In this document: in pieces, positions 46,761 to 49,786 of the stretch
Position numbering within the stretch: the stretch's first letter is position 1
Layout: every line of letters starts with the position of its first letter
Assembly (NCBI GenBank): GCA_043798445.1
Contig: JAZDOQ010000028.1
Location: forward strand, 1-49,786
Reading direction: 5' to 3'
Origin: CAIJMI01 sp043798445
Lineage (GTDB): Bacteria > Patescibacteriota > Microgenomatia > UBA10105 > UBA927
DNA: 49,786 nucleotides
Made by a program: the position numbers and the translations under genes
The notes under the pieces: generated by a model
What the model was told of the DNA's origin: nothing
Databases searched by the model: none
Seen by the model: the letters and a program-made list of their open reading frames with translations, nothing else

Positions 46761-48025
46761 CAGATCAGTTTACTACGCATCTTCCAACGGTACTGTATAT
46801 AGATATTAATTCCTGTTTTGCGACCATAGAACAACAAGCACACCCCAAATTTCAGGGAAAACCATTAGCTGTTGCTGCATACGAAACCGGAAATGGAGTT
46901 ATTTTGGCAGCATCATATGAAGCAAAAAAGTTTGGAGTAACAACCGGCATGCGGGTGTCGGATGCAAAAAGACTGTGTCCGTCCATACTGATAACAACAC
47001 CTGATCCGGAAAAATATCGATTTGTTAATGAACGTCTCAAAGAACTCGTTTTGTTCTATTCACCACATGTCCAGGTGCAATCGATTGATGAAATGATTGT
47101 TCGTATGGATCAGACACCGTATCTTGCTGGATACATGGATACGGAAAGCTCTGTTGTTAATCGTATGCGGTGTTTGGCAACAGAAATAAAACAGCGGATT
47201 CGGGAAGAAATCGGAGACCGCATTACAGTATCAATTGGTATTGCACCAAACGCGTTTTTAGCTAAAACTGCATCAAATTTAAAAAAACCGGACGGACTGG
47301 AAGAAATAACGGCAGGTAATATTAAAAAAGTGCTGGATTCATTACAACTTACGGATTTGTGCGGAATAAAACAGGGGAATGGAGGAAGGTTGCGTGCACA
47401 TGGGATTACGACTCCGCTTGGCATGTACGAGTCGACTCCTGAAGAGGTAGAACGGGCGTTTGGATCTATTATGGGACGGTATTGGTGGTTGTGGCTTCAT
47501 GGATTTGAAATAGGATCAATCTATGTCGAAAAACAAAACGATATACGAAAAAGTTATAGTCAATCCAGTTCCTTGAGTTGTCCTACAACGCCAAAAGATT
47601 CCCGTACAATACAAGTCATCTATCAATTAGTGGCAAAAATGGCTGCAAGATTTCGTGATGATGGATGTAGCGCGGGTGGAATCATGGCAGGATGCAGTTT
47701 TTCTGATAGGACGTACTGGCAAAAGCACGTAACACTCCAAAAAACATTGTATGCAACTGAAGACTTATTTTCGTCGCTTATGCATTTATTTTCGTATGCT
47801 CCCATGAAACCAATTCGCACTGTTTTTGTCGGTACATTTAACATGACTACTGATTTATATGCCCAAATGACACTTGATGAAGAAGAATTACAAAAGCAGG
47901 CACGGACAAAAGCTATTGATAGCATCTGTCACAAATTTGGCCAGAACAGTATCATGTCAGGAATAACAGTGCAGGCAAAACAGAAAATTGTTGATCGTAT
48001 TGCGTTTGGAAAAAGTTCGTTGTAG
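46757..48025 (+). CDS. Y-family DNA polymerase (DinB/UmuC-like)
   Basis: 422 aa. The catalytic palm has LYIDINSCFATIEQ (first Asp) and VQSIDEMIV (Asp-Glu). VILAASYEAKKFGVTTGM is the conserved finger motif. HhH-type thumb elements (SIGIAPNAFLAKTASNLKKPDGL, then LTDLCGIKQG) are followed by the little-finger domain (SSSLSCPTTPKDSRTIQ on). It lacks a recognisable beta-clamp motif at the very end. It copies past damaged bases. Translationally coupled to the 81-aa gene. Confidence 0.92.
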   Translation: MTDQFTTHLPTVLYIDINSCFATIEQQAHPKFQGKPLAVAAYETGNGVILAASYEAKKFGVTTGMRVSDAKRLCPSILITTPDPEKYRFVNERLKELVLFYSPHVQVQSIDEMIVRMDQTPYLAGYMDTESSVVNRMRCLATEIKQRIREEIGDRITVSIGIAPNAFLAKTASNLKKPDGLEEITAGNIKKVLDSLQLTDLCGIKQGNGGRLRAHGITTPLGMYESTPEEVERAFGSIMGRYWWLWLHGFEIGSIYVEKQNDIRKSYSQSSSLSCPTTPKDSRTIQVIYQLVAKMAARFRDDGCSAGGIMAGCSFSDRTYWQKHVTLQKTLYATEDLFSSLMHLFSYAPMKPIRTVFVGTFNMTTDLYAQMTLDEEELQKQARTKAIDSICHKFGQNSIMSGITVQAKQKIVDRIAFGKSSL

Positions 48026-48035
48026 TATAAATACA

Positions 48036-48147
48036 TAAATCAAGAGTAATGGGTAGTGTTCTAGCACGTTGACCCATTCAGCAACCGATTCAAATGTATT
48101 GACCGCGGTGCTCCAGCTAGAAACGATTAGCCTTAAATTGAAAGGAA
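48036..48147 (+). ncRNA. SAM-I/IV-type riboswitch upstream of metK
   Basis: P2 pairs ATGGGT (48049-48054) with ACCCAT (48072-48077), and its inner hairpin GTG/CAC shows loop TTCTAG (48059-48064). That loop is exactly complementary to CTAGAA (48117-48122), giving a 6-bp pseudoknot. The core reads AAGAG ... GCAACC ... ACCGCGGTGCTCC, as in SAM-I/SAM-IV aptamers. P3 is ACCG/CGGT with inner TCAA/TTGA. CCTT (48131-48134) can pair with AAGG of the Shine-Dalgarno (48142-48145), suggesting translational control. A -10-like TATAAA lies at 48026-48031. Confidence 0.72.
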
Positions 48148-48151
48148 ACAT

Positions 48152-49258
48152 ATGACCACCTATTTTACTTCCGAATCTGTAGCTGCCGGACACCCTGATA
48201 AAATTTGCGACCAAATTTCTGACGCTATCGTTGATGCGGCACTTCGTGTAGATAAAACCAGTCGTGTTGCCGTTGAAACCTTGGTGACAAAGAATAGAAT
48301 CGTGTTAGCGGGTGAAGTAACGTGTCCGAAAAAGCTTGATTACAAAACAATCGCACGAAAAACAATAACTCGTCTTGGATATACCAAGGCACTATTTCAA
48401 TTTACTAATACATCACCCATTTCCTTGTACATTCATGAACAATCGCCTGACATTTCTCGGGGCGTTGATGATGGTGGTGCCGGAGATCAAGGAATGATGT
48501 TTGGGTATGCGTGCAATGAAACACCTGAGCATATGCCACTTCCAATTACTCTTGCGCACCGCTTGGTAGAACGCATGGATGAAGTTCGTGAACAAAAAAT
48601 GCTTCCGTATTTACGTCCTGACGGAAAAGCAGAAGTAAAGGTACGATATGAACGAGGCGTACCTGTCAGTATCGAAACTGTTATTCTGGCTGTTCCTCAT
48701 GACCCAAACACAAAAAACAAAGAAGTAACACGGGACCTTATCCATTCCGTTATTACCCCGATACTGCAAACGTACCATATGCGTACACCAAATACGGAAC
48801 AGATTGTGATTAATGGTACGGGTGCGTGGGAAATTGGAGGACCAGCGTCAGATACAGGCGTAACGGGCAGAAAAATAATCGTTGATACCTATGGATCGTT
48901 TGCGAGACACGGCGGTGGATGTTTTTCCGGTAAGGATCCAACGAAGGTTGACCGTAGTGCTGCATACGCTTGCCGCTATATCGCTAAAAATATTGTGAAC
49001 AAAAAACTAGCCCGTCGCGTTGAGGTGCGCGTTGCCTATGTGATTGGAAAACGCGATCCGATAGATATGCAAATAGAATGTTTTGGCACTGAACGAGCAA
49101 AACTTAAAACAATACGATCGTATGCTGAAAAAATTATTGATGTATCGGTGCCCGGCATTATTCGTGGCCTTCACCTACAACAACCGATCTACGAAAAGAC
49201 GGCCTGTTACGGCCATTTCGGCAGAGTTGGATTCCCTTGGGAAGCAGTGTTAGAATAA
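48152..49258 (+). CDS. metK: S-adenosylmethionine synthetase
   Basis: 368 aa, slightly short. FTSESVAAGHPDKICDQISDAIVDA (ATP/Met site), GGAGDQGMMFGYA, DTGVTGRKIIVDTYG and GGGCFSGKDPTKVDRSAAYACRYIAK are the MetK signatures. It makes SAM from ATP and methionine, the methyl donor for the methyltransferases in this window. The ATG is preceded by AAAGGAA. The leader carries a probable SAM-responsive riboswitch, which would give feedback control. Confidence 0.96.
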   Translation: MTTYFTSESVAAGHPDKICDQISDAIVDAALRVDKTSRVAVETLVTKNRIVLAGEVTCPKKLDYKTIARKTITRLGYTKALFQFTNTSPISLYIHEQSPDISRGVDDGGAGDQGMMFGYACNETPEHMPLPITLAHRLVERMDEVREQKMLPYLRPDGKAEVKVRYERGVPVSIETVILAVPHDPNTKNKEVTRDLIHSVITPILQTYHMRTPNTEQIVINGTGAWEIGGPASDTGVTGRKIIVDTYGSFARHGGGCFSGKDPTKVDRSAAYACRYIAKNIVNKKLARRVEVRVAYVIGKRDPIDMQIECFGTERAKLKTIRSYAEKIIDVSVPGIIRGLHLQQPIYEKTACYGHFGRVGFPWEAVLE

Positions 49259-49263
49259 AGACC

Positions 49264-49786
49264 GTGAAGAACGTTGATCAAACAATCGATCCAAAACCGC
49301 TTGCTGAGCTATTGCGGCCAAAAACCCTTGATGAGGTTGTTGGTCAAACACATGTTGTTGGGAAAGATGGCATTTTACGAAAAATGCTTCTTTCAGGATT
49401 CATCCCTTCCATGATCTTCTGGGGTCCGCCAGGATGCGGAAAAACAACGCTCGCTGAGCTTGTTAGCACACTCACAAAATCCGTCTTTATTTCTCGATCT
49501 GCAGTAACAACCAACTTAGCTGATGTTCGGCATGTTATAGATCTTGCAGCAAAACGACTTGCGGAAACTGGAAAACGTACCGTACTTTTTATTGATGAAA
49601 TTCATAGATTTAATAAAGCGCAACAGGACGCACTTCTTCCTCATGTTGAGAAAGGAACGGTTATCTTTATTGGAGCCACAACAGAAAATCCATCATTTGA
49701 AGTTATTTCGCCGCTTCTTTCCCGAAGTCGCGTGTTAGTGCTTTTGGCGTTAACTGATGATGAGTTAACAGAAATTGCAACACGCG
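49264..49786 (+). CDS. rarA: RarA/MgsA replication-associated recombination ATPase, N-terminal part
   Basis: A GTG start at 49264, 5 nt after metK. The frame is open to the window edge (174 codons). LAELLRPKTLDEVVGQTHVVGK, Walker A FWGPPGCGKTTLAEL, Walker B VLFIDEIHRFNKAQQDALLPHVE, sensor 1 FIGATTENPSFEV and SPLLSRSRV are the AAA+ clamp-loader-like motifs of RarA. It acts at stalled replication forks. The C-terminal tetramerisation domain is outside the window. Confidence 0.9.
   Translation, partial: MKNVDQTIDPKPLAELLRPKTLDEVVGQTHVVGKDGILRKMLLSGFIPSMIFWGPPGCGKTTLAELVSTLTKSVFISRSAVTTNLADVRHVIDLAAKRLAETGKRTVLFIDEIHRFNKAQQDALLPHVEKGTVIFIGATTENPSFEVISPLLSRSRVLVLLALTDDELTEIATR

Noticed and set aside
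1..49786. Alternative genetic code (TGA as Gly) as in some Patescibacteria
   Set aside because: Many genes end in TGA at the expected length (GT2 at 2776, HtpX at 13594, LexA-like at 37285), and no reading frame needs TGA read-through.
1..49786. CRISPR array
   Set aside because: No regularly spaced identical repeats of 25-40 bp were seen; the only short periodic repeat is the 10-bp TCTG array, which is far too short.

Overview
The window looks like chromosomal DNA of a small-genome bacterium of the Candidate Phyla Radiation (Patescibacteria), probably Microgenomates-like. This is inferred from its style: moderate-to-low G+C, very tight gene packing, many ATGA overlaps, four of five tRNAs without an encoded CCA, a compact atp operon with a short delta subunit, MurT/GatD, LemA, HtpX and pyrimidine salvage genes, and several ordinary-looking small proteins I cannot name. 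Genes end normally in TAA, TAG and TGA, so the standard bacterial code applies. No rRNA or CRISPR array is present.

Layout. 1-6.9 kb: cell-surface glycan region with a secreted beta-propeller protein, a very AT-rich methyltransferase, three cytoplasmic glycosyltransferases, a GT-C-like membrane protein and an O-antigen ligase/polymerase-like protein. 6.9-10.3 kb: small envelope and housekeeping genes between tRNA-Thr, tRNA-Gly and tRNA-Asp, including a GIY-YIG nuclease gene that begins in the T-loop of a broken tRNA-Gly copy. 10.3-22.3 kb: PolX, LemA, HtpX, the MurT/GatD lipid II amidation pair, GatCAB and DnaE. 22.3-28.8 kb: a complete F1Fo ATP synthase operon. 28.7-31.5 kb: upp, pyrG and rplS.

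31.5-41.2 kb is accessory DNA. An AbiEii-type nucleotidyltransferase pair is followed by a decayed recombinase 3' end and a 19-bp core that recurs at 41157, where it overlaps the 3' end of tRNA-Lys. Between the two cores lies an 8.6-kb element with a large serine recombinase at its right end. Two diverged 48-bp repeats inside it suggest nested or serial insertions. The right-hand module resembles a lysogeny switch. Leftward runs an operon of a LexA-type winged-helix protein without the S24 protease domain, a proteasome-like Ntn-hydrolase, a 61-residue protein and a LAGLIDADG nuclease. Rightward run an unknown 289-residue protein, a SpoVG-like protein, two small proteins and the recombinase. 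A perfect palindrome fills the spacer of the leftward promoter, a second palindrome lies in the divergent region, and four 10-bp phased repeats precede spoVG. This LexA-like/Ntn-hydrolase module is my best candidate for an undescribed system.

41.2-49.8 kb returns to core-like genes: a phosphodiester glycosidase-like protein, a CofE-like ligase, a Dus enzyme, a methyltransferase, tRNA-Glu with a SemiSWEET-like gene 3 nt behind it, thymidine kinase, a Y-family polymerase with a small partner, metK under a probable SAM-I/IV-type riboswitch, and the start of rarA. Upp, PyrG, Tdk and a UMPH-1-like nucleotidase together suggest reliance on pyrimidine salvage. First genes of operons often have a -10 box 4-10 nt from the start codon (leaderless), while many internal genes carry Shine-Dalgarno sequences.
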